A stretch of 64,000 nucleotides of DNA from Apis mellifera (Eukaryota > Arthropoda > Insecta > Hymenoptera > Apidae), in assembly GCF_003254395.2 (NCBI RefSeq), contig NC_037639.1, forward strand, positions 9,476,501 to 9,540,500, read 5' to 3'. Below, one piece after another: positions 51,435 to 62,300 of the stretch. The notes beneath the pieces were generated by a model. The model saw only the letters and a program-made list of their open reading frames with translations. It was not told the origin of the DNA and did no database searches. Position 1 is the first letter of the stretch. Each line of letters starts with the position of its first letter. The position numbers and the translations under genes were made by a program.

Positions 51435-53324
51435 CTAAGAATTATTGGAATGCAAAGGAATGACAAATTTCGGCCCAAAAGGGGACCTATACGTTATACC
51501 AACGTCTGCATATACTTCGTTTGGCAGTGCAAGATTACATAAATATAATTTGCCATTGTCAACACTATGAGATAATGGTAATCCACCAAGCAGACTACAT
51601 TTGCTAAGAATACCAGGTGTTCCTGTAGCTGGAGGTTCAATAGCTAAAATAGGTGCCCTATTATTACTTGCCCACTTTGCAATAGGTGTAATCATTCTTG
51701 GTGAGTTTTCATCACAAAGAGCTACAATTATTAAATCCACCATTGACGGTAAATTTTTAAATTTCGTTTCTACTTTGTTTCCAGTTAATTTATATAAAGA
51801 TAATTCTTGTAGGAGAAAAACATCTTCAGAATTTTCTACAAAAACTATTGTCTTAATACCATGACTAGATAATTGTCTAGCACAGTTAACACCTGCAGCA
51901 CCAGAACGATGAGGTCCACAAAGAGCAATAACTGTTGGCCACTGATGTGCATTATTTGGATCTAATCGATGACTTCCTCCTAATAATTGTAATGTAATTT
52001 CTGCACCAGCGCGACCAAGAAGTTCTACCTGATATTAATATTAATTTCATTTAATTTATTTCATTTAATTTCATTTCAGCAAAAAATATTATACATATAT
52101 TTTTTTATTTTTATTTTACATACTCTACGTTCCCAACTAATCCCTAATCGATCTGCTGCTCCTATTAATTGACGATGAAGATTAAGTGTTATACTAGGAA
52201 TTATTAAACCATTGTCTGTTACATATTCTATTTCACCAGCATTGGGTACCATTATTTGTCTAAGATCTGTAGGTTCAGAAACAATAATATTTTCATCATG
52301 CCTATAGTTTCCTGTTTGTCTTTGTTTTCTAGGTTTTAAAGAATTTATTTTCTGCCACATGCCCTATAAAATTAATTAATATAATTTAAGTATACATAAC
52401 TTTTAAAATTACTTTAAGGAGATAATCAAATATCAAGAGAAGAATAAAAAAACTCAAACCTCTTTATCAAATAAAGCTAAATTCTTCTCAAAATCAAAAT
52501 CTTGATTCAATGATTGATCAATTTGAGTACCAAATGTATCCTCATCGCGTCCTAAATTTCTTTGTCTATTACTTAATTTTTTTTGTATTGGTTTATCAAC
52601 AGATTCAGCTGAAAGAATAAATCAAGATCAATATTTAATATGATTTATATAATATGATTTTTTTTTTATTTAATATTTTATAAAATAATATTTAATATTT
52701 ATCTGATATAAAAAACTTTGTTTTATTATTATACCTAATGGAATTTTTCCATTAGCAGATTGTTCTATAATGGATTGGGAACTATTTGGTTTTTTAACAT
52801 TTGTTTGTGTTTGTGATGATGTAGATTGAACAGAAGATGAAACACTTTCTGAAAATGATCTACCAGCTCTTTTAGCAATAGGTCTTTTTACAGTTACATT
52901 ATTATGTGCTTGATTGTTATCATTTGTATTGAGTGCTGTCTCATTAATTGATATAAATTCTACATTTAATATGTCCTTTGCACTAAAATTTAAAAATAAA
53001 ATTAATATATTTTTTGTAAAAAATTTAAAAATAATAATTCTTAAATATATATATTTACTTTATTTATTTAAATATATATATTTATTTTATTTAATATTTG
53101 TATTTTTATGAAAATTATCAATAAAAATATGGAATTATTAAAATTAAATTATCATTATTAAGATACCATAATACTACTATAGGTGAACTATGAGGTACCC
53201 CATTACAGAAAGCTTTTGAAAGTATAATACAATCTTTATTTAAATCCAATATTTGTCCTTGATAAGTTCCAACTTCTTCAATACACTTTACGGAAACTGT
53301 ACAACCAACAAATTGTTCTGACAT
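51435..53324 (-). CDS. EDC3: Enhancer of mRNA-decapping protein 3 (5 exons)
   Basis: EDC3 is a P-body scaffold that binds DCP2 and the helicase Me31B/DDX6 and promotes mRNA decapping. Exons, minus strand: 53324-53167, 52982-52735, 52608-52460, 52363-52124 and 52028-51435 (1389 bases, 462 residues). Residues 1 to about 60 form an Lsm domain (MSEQFVGCTVSVKC...TYQGQILDLNKDCIIL). A Ser/Asn-rich linker leads to the FDF motif DFDFEKNLALFDKE (about 172-185), the DDX6-binding element. The rest is a YjeF_N Rossmann-like dimerisation domain with LCGPHRSGAAGVNCARQL and GTPGILSKCSLLGGLPLS. All phases agree. The first donor, TTATG|GTATCT, is the least certain border, but it is the one that keeps the frame. 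Human EDC3 is somewhat longer, mostly in the linker. Confidence 0.95.
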
Positions 53325-54640
53325 CCTGATTATCTAGCTGTACATAATAATATATTGAAAAAATTATATTCTGTATAAATTTGTTTTAATAAAATTAATT
53401 ATTTTATATGAATAATAACTATAAAACTGTGTCAATAATATTGATTTATATATAATCAATATTATTATTAAATAAATATTTTAAGAATTATCTAATTATG
53501 AGTTAAAGAAAATCAGTATTTATTGTAAAGATATAGATTATACAAACCTAATGTAGATGATTGAATGTAAATTTTTTTTTTACTGTGGAACAATTATTTC
53601 ACCTAACAATATTACGGTTAATTTAAGACTTTAAAGTTATTTTGATGTTTAAAAGTATTATCAAACATATGACAACACATTCATTAACATGGAATACCGG
53701 ACACCAATTTCTGTATATTTTCATCCCTACTCTAACCCTATCATTTATAAGGAACTATTCAACATGCTACACGAAAAGCAAGTATACCTCGATATCATTG
53801 GTTCATTTTTCATACAATCGATTTTTCACTAAAAAAAAATATTAGAAATTTTTAAATATTTAATATATTTTTCATATAATTATATATACAATATAAAATG
53901 TTTTTAAAAAAATAAGCACAAATTTTATATAAGTATAAAATAATTCAGCATATATACCTATGTGTATACATATATACATATGTAATACAACGAAATACAA
54001 ATTTAAATCTTGTTACCGAGAAATTTAAATGAAACATTAAAACAATTGATTGTTGCTCTCTCAATTTGATTTTTCTTTAATATTTTATAAAAACGTAGAT
54101 AGTATATTCATATATGTTATCATTTATTATATTTCATACACTATAATAACATTAATCAATTCAAATCAAAAAGTGATCAATTTTTTTTATCAAGTTTAAA
54201 ATTTAACATATCCATTTAATATTTAAATAATTAAAAAAAAATTATAATTTTTAATTTTAAAATTGACATATAATTATTTTATTATATAATTTATTTTTTT
54301 TTACTTTTATAATGTTTAATTATCAATGAAAATTTAATATATATTTTAATATGTTTTAATATATATATATCATAATTTTAAATATTATAAAATTAAAATT
54401 AATTTCAAATATGTAAATTATTTTTTTAATATTTTCATTTCAACTTTTATTTCATTTTCAAAATTATATTAATAATTTTGAAAAAATTTGAAATTATTTT
54501 ATATATAACCTTCGTTAAAAACATGTTTTTTACTTTAATCATTAAAAATCATTTTAAACTAATTTATTAATATTATTTTTTTTTTAACGGTAACATTGAT
54601 ATTAATGTAATAATAAAAATTATTTTAATAAGAAATAAAA
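53325..54640. other. EDC3 upstream region and AT-rich intergenic DNA
   Basis: A slightly GC-richer patch at 53640-53830 has CCAAT on the minus strand (near 53800) and may contain the EDC3 promoter. A plus-strand 66-codon ATG ORF there (from 53645) shows no family features. From about 53850 to 54640 the DNA is nearly pure AT with no visible gene. Confidence 0.5.
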
Positions 54641-54649
54641 AGTTATAAT

Positions 54650-55075
54650 AGCACACCTTACTTCATTTAATTATACTCAGCAAAACGTGCCGGAATAATG
54701 CTTGTAAATCTTTGTTAAGCGCCGAAGTGAACATCCCCACTATGACAAGCCCCACTACCGAAATGCTTTATGGAGAAGCGCTAGTATACTCTAAGGTCTT
54801 TTCTACACAAATGCGTGGAAGCTGAATATAAGACTATCAAGACAAGTAGAAAGAAAGAAGCTAAAACCGGGAATGCCAGTTTATACACAAGCACGCAAGA
54901 CACAGTGGACACAAAAAAGATTCCTGTCTCGTCGTATATGTACAAGCTTTCATTGCTTATGTGAAAGAAACCTAACTGTGGGTAGTTGGTCTAACATATC
55001 CCCTCTTTATATATCTAAGAAGAAGGGAGTCGTGTAAGTGACCTTATGCTGGAAGTGAACGAGTCAATAACAGAT
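54650..55075. other. Isolated GC-richer island between EDC3 and MIS12, no ORF
   Basis: About 425 bases stand out sharply from AT-rich flanks. Stops occur in all frames. CCCCACTA occurs twice near 54735-54756, and a TTTATATATC (TATA-like) word lies near 55004. It may be a structured noncoding RNA gene, a distal promoter or enhancer, or a decayed insertion. It did not match the snRNA, 7SK, RNase P/MRP or U3 sequences I can recall. Confidence 0.35.
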
Positions 55076-55587
55076 TAACAGTGTATTTATAATTATTAAA
55101 TTTTTATGAATTTTTGATTTTTATTTTTCCACTTTATTTTCATTTTTTTTTTTATATTAAAATTTTCATAGTTTTAATAAATTTTATATAGAATATTAAT
55201 TAATTGTTATACAATACAATTTTTATCTAATTATTAACTACATTAATTTATTATTTTTTAATTATCACATATTGATTACTATTTAGAAATTTCTTTTTAT
55301 ATTAATTAAAATAAGTATAATAAAATTAATATATGAAATATAAATAATTTGTTCGAATAAAAAAAATATGTAGTTTGCTAGATATTTGTTCAAGTGATGT
55401 GAATTTTTAATTTTATGATAAGAATAATCTCTTAGATTATATTAATATATTCATGAAATGAAAATATGACAAAATCAATTTAAAAAATTTTAACATTTAG
55501 TTCATTTGTAGAAAAAATTATATTAAACAAATAGAATTTTATTTTACAAATACAAATACTATTTTAAATTATAAAAAAATTTTAAAC

Positions 55588-56973
55588 TTATAAATTATTT
55601 ACATCAAATTCTTTGCATTTAAGATTATCTATTGTATTATATTTCATTTTTGTTGTTATTGATGTCGTTTTAAAGTTTGTGGAAAATTGATTATAATCTT
55701 CCACTAACTGATACATTTTTTCAATTACATCAGGATTTTGTACAATATTTTTCGTTACATGACACATTTTATTTATATTTTCTTCAGTGACTGGAAATTG
55801 TTCTAAAAATTGCAATTCTTCTTTCAATATTGAATTTAAAATAGTAGCCTATAATGTTCATATAAAATTAGATTTTATTATTATTTAAAATCACAATAGA
55901 AAAACTTAAATACATACTCTTTTTGCTCTTTGTTGTAAATCTTCTAATTTTTGATTTATGTTTTTAAATTCTGTGTCATTATATTGTATCCTCTGACATT
56001 TGTCCTCTTCTAACAAAACATTACTTGGAACAGCAATACATTTTTTTACAATAGTCTAAACAAAGTAGTTATACTTTTTCACAAATACTAAGAAAAAAAG
56101 AAATCTTTATTTTTTTGTTTACATTACTAGCTAATGTAATTACCTTAATATTTGTTAAATGTGGTATTGCTCCTTTACAATATGCTTTTTCTAAATGTTT
56201 TTGATTTGTTTTAAGTACTGCTAAATCTTCAGAATTTAATTTGTATGCTTTTTCAATTGTCTCACACATCTTCTTAATTGTACAATGAATCCTTTCATTC
56301 ACAATATATTTCACTATAAAAAAAAAAAGGAATGTATAACTTGTACTATTATTATATTCTATTTTTAATAGTATATTACTAAAGAATTAGCAATAAAAAA
56401 ATTTATAAATCCATCATTAAAGCTTTAAAAATAAATATTTATTAAATATAATTTTTTTTTATATTATTTATTTATATATATTTTTCAGTTTAATTCAGGC
56501 ATTTAAATGATAGAAATATACATAAAAATAAAAGAAAGAAATGCAATAGAAATTTGATACATATATTGATTTAAAGTCAAATTTATTTGTTGGTATCTGT
56601 GAAAAAAATGTACGAGAAAAGAAGAGAAGAAAAGAGAACAGAAGAGAAGAGATGAGATGAGATGAGATGAGAAAAGAAGTGAAGCGTAGTCGCTTTGTGA
56701 TTAACTTCGTCCGTAAGGCTGGTGAAAGTATTCCAAGCAATGGACGAGTGTGACTCTAGTCATGAGCAAATCCACATGATACCAGAGTGCACCCGTCCAA
56801 CGATTAGAATATATAGTTGTACACAACAAGAATGCCATAAAATCTGAAAAGCATTCAAGTGAAACTCAAAACGGCGGCGCCTTACAAGTAGCGTACACGG
56901 ATCTTGAATGAAAGTTAAACAGCTGCATTTCATATTCTTCTAGCTTCCGATCTTGTAATTCCAAAGACGCCAT
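55588..56973 (-). CDS. Mis12: MIS12 kinetochore complex subunit (4 exons)
   Basis: Mis12 is a subunit of the kinetochore complex that links centromeric CENP-C to the KNL1/NDC80 outer kinetochore. Exons, minus strand: 56973-56886, 56313-56144, 56055-55918 and 55848-55588 (657 bases, 218 residues, close to the roughly 205 of the human protein). The diagnostic stretch is VPSNVLLEEDKCQ, matching the (I/V)PSN-LL-EDKC block of MIS12. The N-terminal LEEYEMQLFNFHSRSVYATL aligns with the conserved YEAQFFGFTPQT region. The remainder is predicted coiled coil (LEDLQQRAKRATILNSILK). Exon 1 was found by frame continuity: it ends ACTT|GTAAGG and joins the exon starting TG-AAATATATTG in phase. Sequence divergence is high, so the assignment rests on these two blocks plus length and helical character. 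AATAAA (minus) lies just beyond the stop near 55540. Confidence 0.85.
56640..56672. repeat. GATGA pentanucleotide microsatellite in MIS12 intron 1
   Basis: Tandem GATGA units (56651-56672), preceded by AAGAG-type purine repeats from about 56612. Confidence 0.9.
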
Positions 56974-57003
56974 ATCGTTCTAAATACACATTAACTTGTA
57001 GAA

Positions 57004-57231
57004 TTATTCAATGAAAGCACTTAATATCTTCATATTTTTTGAAGCAATCTTACTCTTTCCGATGATCACACCTTGACGTCCGTTGACAAATGAACATGGC
57101 GTCCATCTGCTTGCGTACGACAGCGTCCTTTGTCCCTTTGCGTTCGTAAAGGCATCGGAGTTTCTTAGCGGGATTTTAACCTGTTTCAAAAATAACCAAT
57201 CAAATAACATCTTTTGCGAATGAAATTTCAT
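57004..57231 (-). CDS. Short ORF just upstream of MIS12 (75 codons), doubtful
   Basis: This ATG frame ends 30 bases before the MIS12 start codon. It has the GC level of a genic region but no recognisable domain (fragment VKIPLRNSDAFTNAKGQ). A CAG|GT junction occurs inside it. It would be an upstream ORF if MIS12 transcription starts above 57231. The CCAAT and ETS-like sites here suggest instead that this is promoter DNA. Confidence 0.2.
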   Translation of the reverse strand: MKFHSQKMLFDWLFLKQVKIPLRNSDAFTNAKGQRTLSYASRWTPCSFVNGRQGVIIGKSKIASKNMKILSAFIE

Positions 57232-57250
57232 TGTTCCGGTTACACCGGAA
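57190..57250 (-). promoter_or_regulatory. MIS12 promoter elements: ETS-type palindrome and CCAAT box
   Basis: TTCCGGT and ACCGGAA flank a TAC spacer at 57234-57250, giving two divergent CCGGAA (ETS/GABP-type) cores. An inverted CCAAT (GATTGGTTA on the minus strand) lies near 57193-57201. Both are common in housekeeping promoters and lie about 220-280 bases upstream of the MIS12 ATG. Confidence 0.4.
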
Positions 57251-58890
57251 AATACATATGATTTATTTTTTTCATATTTTTCAGTTTATATTAATATATT
57301 AATAATCTTGATAAAAATATTTTCTTATTTTCAAATACTAAATTTCATTTTTTATACACTTAGCAACACGTATCACGAATAGTTATATAAATTTTACATT
57401 TCAGTTTCACAATTTCATCACGAGATGGCTATACTAGGAACTTAAGGAAAATAAAATATTATAGTAGGTTATCTTATAATCTACATCAAACAATTCGATA
57501 GTTTAGATTTTATAATTCTAAAACTTTGATAAAACTACTTTGTATAAACAGTATGTATTCAAAAATAAATATTATATATAAATTTATAGTTATTTTCTAC
57601 TAAAAAAGAGTATCGCGAATATACGAAATAAAATAAGGTCTTTGTTTATTATCACGGGAAAGGGAAATGAAAATGTTAGTTTTTTGTCGACATTAATAGA
57701 TATAAAATTCAAATATTTTTTATTTGCGTTATCAACAATTTAAAATTTAATTTGTTTTTTATCGTTATACGTGTATTTAAACTTCTTTAAGTGAAATTTA
57801 GTTAAAGCATAAAAATAAATGCAATATATAAAGTTTATTTAAAAATTAACGATTGTTTTAAAAATACTAATATATATCGATCATATTATTTTATGAAAAG
57901 GATCAAAATTTGTTGTTTATTTATATTTAAAAGAATTAAACGTATTAAGAAAAAAACTATAATTTTTCTTAAAATAAATATTCATTAACAATATTTAAAA
58001 TACCTATAGATATAACCTGTAATATACTTCATAAAATGACATCATCGCCATTTTTTGTAAAAGTATGAATCATTTATATGATAATATACTTAATGTTATT
58101 ACGAATTATATATTTTTATATTTCATTTTCATAATTACAATATCATTCATTTTTTCTACGAATTTACATTTACATATAAATGTGTTGTTTTCTTCTAAAT
58201 TGCTAAATTTAATGTAATGACAATTTTCCTGTGATATTAACATGACATTATTTAATCAAAAATATTCTAAAATAAAATATATTCTATGAATGTTATTTTT
58301 AATTTGTTTAGAGAAGAAAAAGAATGTAAAGTGAATGCTCTTTGGCTTTCGTTTTATGTACAATGACAAAGTGAATGGATGAATCGAAAGAGGTAAGCGA
58401 ACGACGAAAGTATCGTGCAAATACATGCTTCTCACGCGCGTACATATGTACGTGTGAGCTTATACTTTATGCGTTCAGAAAACTTTGTACACATATAAAT
58501 TCGATATTCGATATGTATTCCTCCTTTTATCTTTCTGTGCAAATTGATTTATACTTAGCTGTGATTTCCTATAATATCTGCTTTTTTTCTTTTTTCATTT
58601 CAAAACATAATTCTTATTGTCCTAGCTATATCTTAACTAATCATCACAAAATCATATTTTATATGATTATAATAAGTTAAAAATATTTCTATTATTATTA
58701 TGTTTTTAATTAAAATTAAATCTTTATTCAAAAAAAAAAAAAATACGTTCTTATTGTTAATCATTGAGAACAAATACACGTGATATAAGTCAAAATTAAT
58801 TAAAAAATTCGAATAGTTATAAATGAAAGTACAATTTTATAAAAAAAAAAAACAGATATAAATTCGTGCAACGTTTATGCGACATTGAAC
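57251..58890. other. Intergenic DNA, AT-rich then rising in CpG, no gene seen
   Basis: No convincing coding sequence. A plus-strand ORF at 58375-58680 becomes pure AT-codon sequence and lacks features. A small GC-richer patch at 58370-58460 precedes the return to CpG-rich DNA. Confidence 0.65.
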
Positions 58891-58899
58891 TATCGAATA

Positions 58900-59300
58900 C
58901 ATATTCATTTTCGTATAGGCGCGCGTTTGTACAGAGTAGTCGGTGCCTTTACACAAATATATATCGTAGGTGTGTAAGTATATTCCAATAGAAATTCAGG
59001 CGCGTGTCGAGTTCGTTCAATGCGCAACCGGTCGGCGCAGTCCCGTAAAAAGCCGGGGGCCCGGTTCCGTCGCCGCTCTTCGGATACCACGCGCGCTTGT
59101 TCTCTCAGTTTGTATTCGGTATCCACCTCGTATCGGTGGATACGTTCGGTTCTTAATTCAATCGAATCATTATATTGAAATCGTGAAATTACCGTCCAAT
59201 TCTATAAGCACGTTCCCCAAGCTGAAAATAAAGTTTCAAATCCAACGACGATAGTGCCAATTGTGTCGTTTGTTGACAGTGCTTTCGAAACAAAGACGAC
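58900..59300 (+). promoter_or_regulatory. CpG-rich promoter and 5' leader of the signal-peptide gene
   Basis: A GC/CpG peak lies at about 59000-59120. An initiator-like CTCTCAGTTTG at about 59102-59112 is a plausible start site. The leader then carries a perfect inverted repeat: GTATCCACC (59119-59127), spacer TCGTATC, GGTGGATAC (59135-59143). The coding ATG follows at 59301. The start site is inferred from motif only. Confidence 0.5.
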
Positions 59301-59352
59301 ATGCTGTCGCTGCGATTTGTTGGTCTTTTGATATTACTTCTTACCGCGCAGG
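59301..59352 (+). CDS. First coding exon of a secreted or membrane protein (signal peptide), partial
   Basis: ATG at 59301 opens MLSLRFVGLLILLLTAQ, a textbook signal peptide: short polar start, hydrophobic LLILLL core and small residues near the cleavage side. The exon ends at a consensus donor, CGCAGG|GTGAGT (59353-59354), in phase 1, which is typical of genes for extracellular proteins and receptors built from phase-1 modules. The upstream sequence is a CpG-rich leader. No in-phase continuation exon was recognised in the remaining 4.6 kb, so the rest of the gene probably lies beyond the window. The family cannot be named from 17 residues. Confidence 0.6.
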
Positions 59353-62300
59353 GTGAGTTATCTTTTTCAATTTGAATTTTAACATAACATATCGCGATAA
59401 ATCATTCGAAATCACAGAAATCAAATCGATATGATGATCCTATTGAAGATTTTTCTCTTTTTTATTTTTTTTCGATTTTGTTAAAATTTCTTTTTTTTTT
59501 TTTTTTGTTAAAACCTGATTAAAAATAGGTTTATCGCGTGTCTTCGTTATTCCATGCGGCGAAACTGCATGTACTATCTGTTCAAAGATTCAATTAAGTT
59601 AATTAAATTTAGATTTAACTAAAGGCTGCAGAAGCTTTCGCTTTAGCGTGGGTGATTAGAAAATCGTGGTAGAAGACCTTAAGGTCTTCACAGGATCTAA
59701 TCCACTCGCATGATAATTTTGCATGCATCACGGCTAACAATTACCTCATCATCCGCTCCGTATAAGCAATTGCAGCAATAGTTACCATTGTGGGCAGCAT
59801 CGACCACCGAGTCCAGTAATCGTTCATTGCGGAAGGAACAATTACTCCGTCTTAAAAAAAGCTTAATTACTCTTCCTAGTGCGCCAGTTTAACGAGAAAT
59901 ATAGCGTTATATTTGATAAACACTTCAATTTACAACGTTAATACGATCGAGTACTTCAACGTTTCGTTCTAAAGATTGTTTATTTAAAAAAGTAATTCCT
60001 TCGTTCAACGATCGGAATAAATAAAACACGTGATAATAGACTCCTCTCCAGTTTAATTTCGTCTATACATTACTCACCGCGCGGTTCAATTTAATTCAAG
60101 ATCCACACCAGCTGTGTAGTATTGAAATAAATTGTCATCTATAAAAGAAAAAAAAAAAAAGAAGTATCAATTGATAAGATTCAGAAATTACTTTTGAATA
60201 TTATTTTAGAACATTAATAAACGAGACAATAATTACAATCATTGGATATTTTATAAGAAATACTATATCTAAGCAATAGGCGTAATGTTATCTTGAGTGA
60301 TTTATGATGATAACTTGTACCATTTATAATCAAACATGTGTTAAGTTTCACCATAAAAATAGATAGATTCCTTTCTAAGAGAGAAGAGACAATTTCTTAC
60401 AATACTTCGAGCGTAATTACCTTGTCATAAACGTTTTAAATTATAATCCTGAAAATTACCAATCAGTACTTCCTGGAAAGTCGCATAATATATACGGAAC
60501 CACATTAAAATCGTACGTTAGAATGATATATCAATTCTTAAAAAAATATTTCTAATAGATAAAATATCTTTTGTACCGTTATCGACGATCTTATAAAACA
60601 AATCACCGTCGCAAACTTTCTTCTCTTATGATATCAAAATATCTGCGAGATTTTCCTTATATACGCAATTGATCGAAACATTTACTTAACGTTTCCCTGT
60701 TCCACGCGATAGAATTCGACGCGCGTGAAATAAGTTTCGCCGGGACGTCTGACGAGTTCGAGTTTTTTTCACTTAACGAACAGAAGTTAGAAATCGGCGG
60801 TAGAGAGAGTAGTATTTCGACTCGTCTAACGAAGCAATACACTCGTAGAGAGGTTACGCACGACACGATCGGATAAAATCGGACGTACGATAAATCGAGC
60901 CACGCGATGTTTCGAACCATCTGGGATTCGTAACGTTGAATTATCCATTCGATTCTCCTTGGGGGCCAGACGTTTCCAGCAATGTTAGTTAATTGTTTCA
61001 TTAACATTCCCCGTAAACTACATTCCTGCGCATATTCGAGCGTGTGCATTTAATGCCCGATCGGCATGCATTTATTTACGCGGCGAACGCGCGAGAAATG
61101 GAGTTTACCGTAGGAACAGCATAGTTCACTTTGCGATTCCCGAGTGTCGGATACCATTGAAACAAGCAATGAAGTTGTACGAGCGAACGGTCGATTAATC
61201 GGAGGGAGTGGAGGGAAAGGTATATAAAAGGCGACCATATATATATCTGTCTATTTTGAGGAAATTCTGAATGAAGTAGAAAAGAAGAATTATCGATACG
61301 ACAAATCGATAATATTGATTTATCAGAGAGCAATATGTACTTTTCTCCAGTAAACGATTATTTGGTTCAGTTTATCATTGGTGTATACGATTCTTTGCAA
61401 TAAGAGGAATTCGTTTAAATTTACCGATCGTATCGTTTTCTATATCTTATTTTGAAAAACACAAGTGTACATTCGTACACTTCTTCCCTACTAAATTCCA
61501 TTGTTTATTTCTTTTAAATTTTTCAAAATGCATTCGTTTCCTCGTACTTTCCTCCTGAATTATCATTATATTAATCATTCGAGGCACTCGTCTTCTCGTC
61601 ACGGTCCGAATTAGGCTTAATTAGACGTCGCGTTTTGCATAAGCTCGCCGAGGAAGGAAGGAAGGATCGGAAAGATCCGTTTCTTACGCTTCCAGCTGTT
61701 GGCAAATTCCATTGAGAAAAATATGCGGTAGAGAGAGGACGGTATCTCGCGGAGGCAGCAGCAGCCACTTCTCTCACAAAGAACCGGTGGCAGTAGTTGG
61801 CGGAGAGGCTGTTGAATGGGCCGAAAAATAAGATAAACGAAAGTAACACGGGGGGTAGGTGGAAGGGACGCCAGGTGAACAGAAGTTTCAGGTAGGAGAA
61901 TGACCGGGGGCAGATGGTCGGGTGGGATGGAGGAGAGACGTTTGTGCCCCCGTGTCCAGCTTCGGCATTCACAGATTTCTGGTAACTCGCTCGTTCGAAA
62001 AGATGCCTCGCCAACCACCCCAAGGAGGTTGTTCCATTTTTTTTTTCTTAATAATAGGAGCGGCTTCCTCTTATCCCTAATATCCTAGGCTCCAACTCGG
62101 CTCGTACGTGATGTAAATTCGAAAAACGGGAAAAACTGAGGTGCCGAGATTGGATATGTGGTGAAATATTCGAGTGTGTGATAGTGTGAAATAATGAGAT
62201 AATTCTGAAAGAGATGAATACATTTTCTCGAATTAATAAATGAGTTTATTTTTAATAGATCATTTGGATAGGAAGAAAATTTTTATCATTTTGTTAAAAA

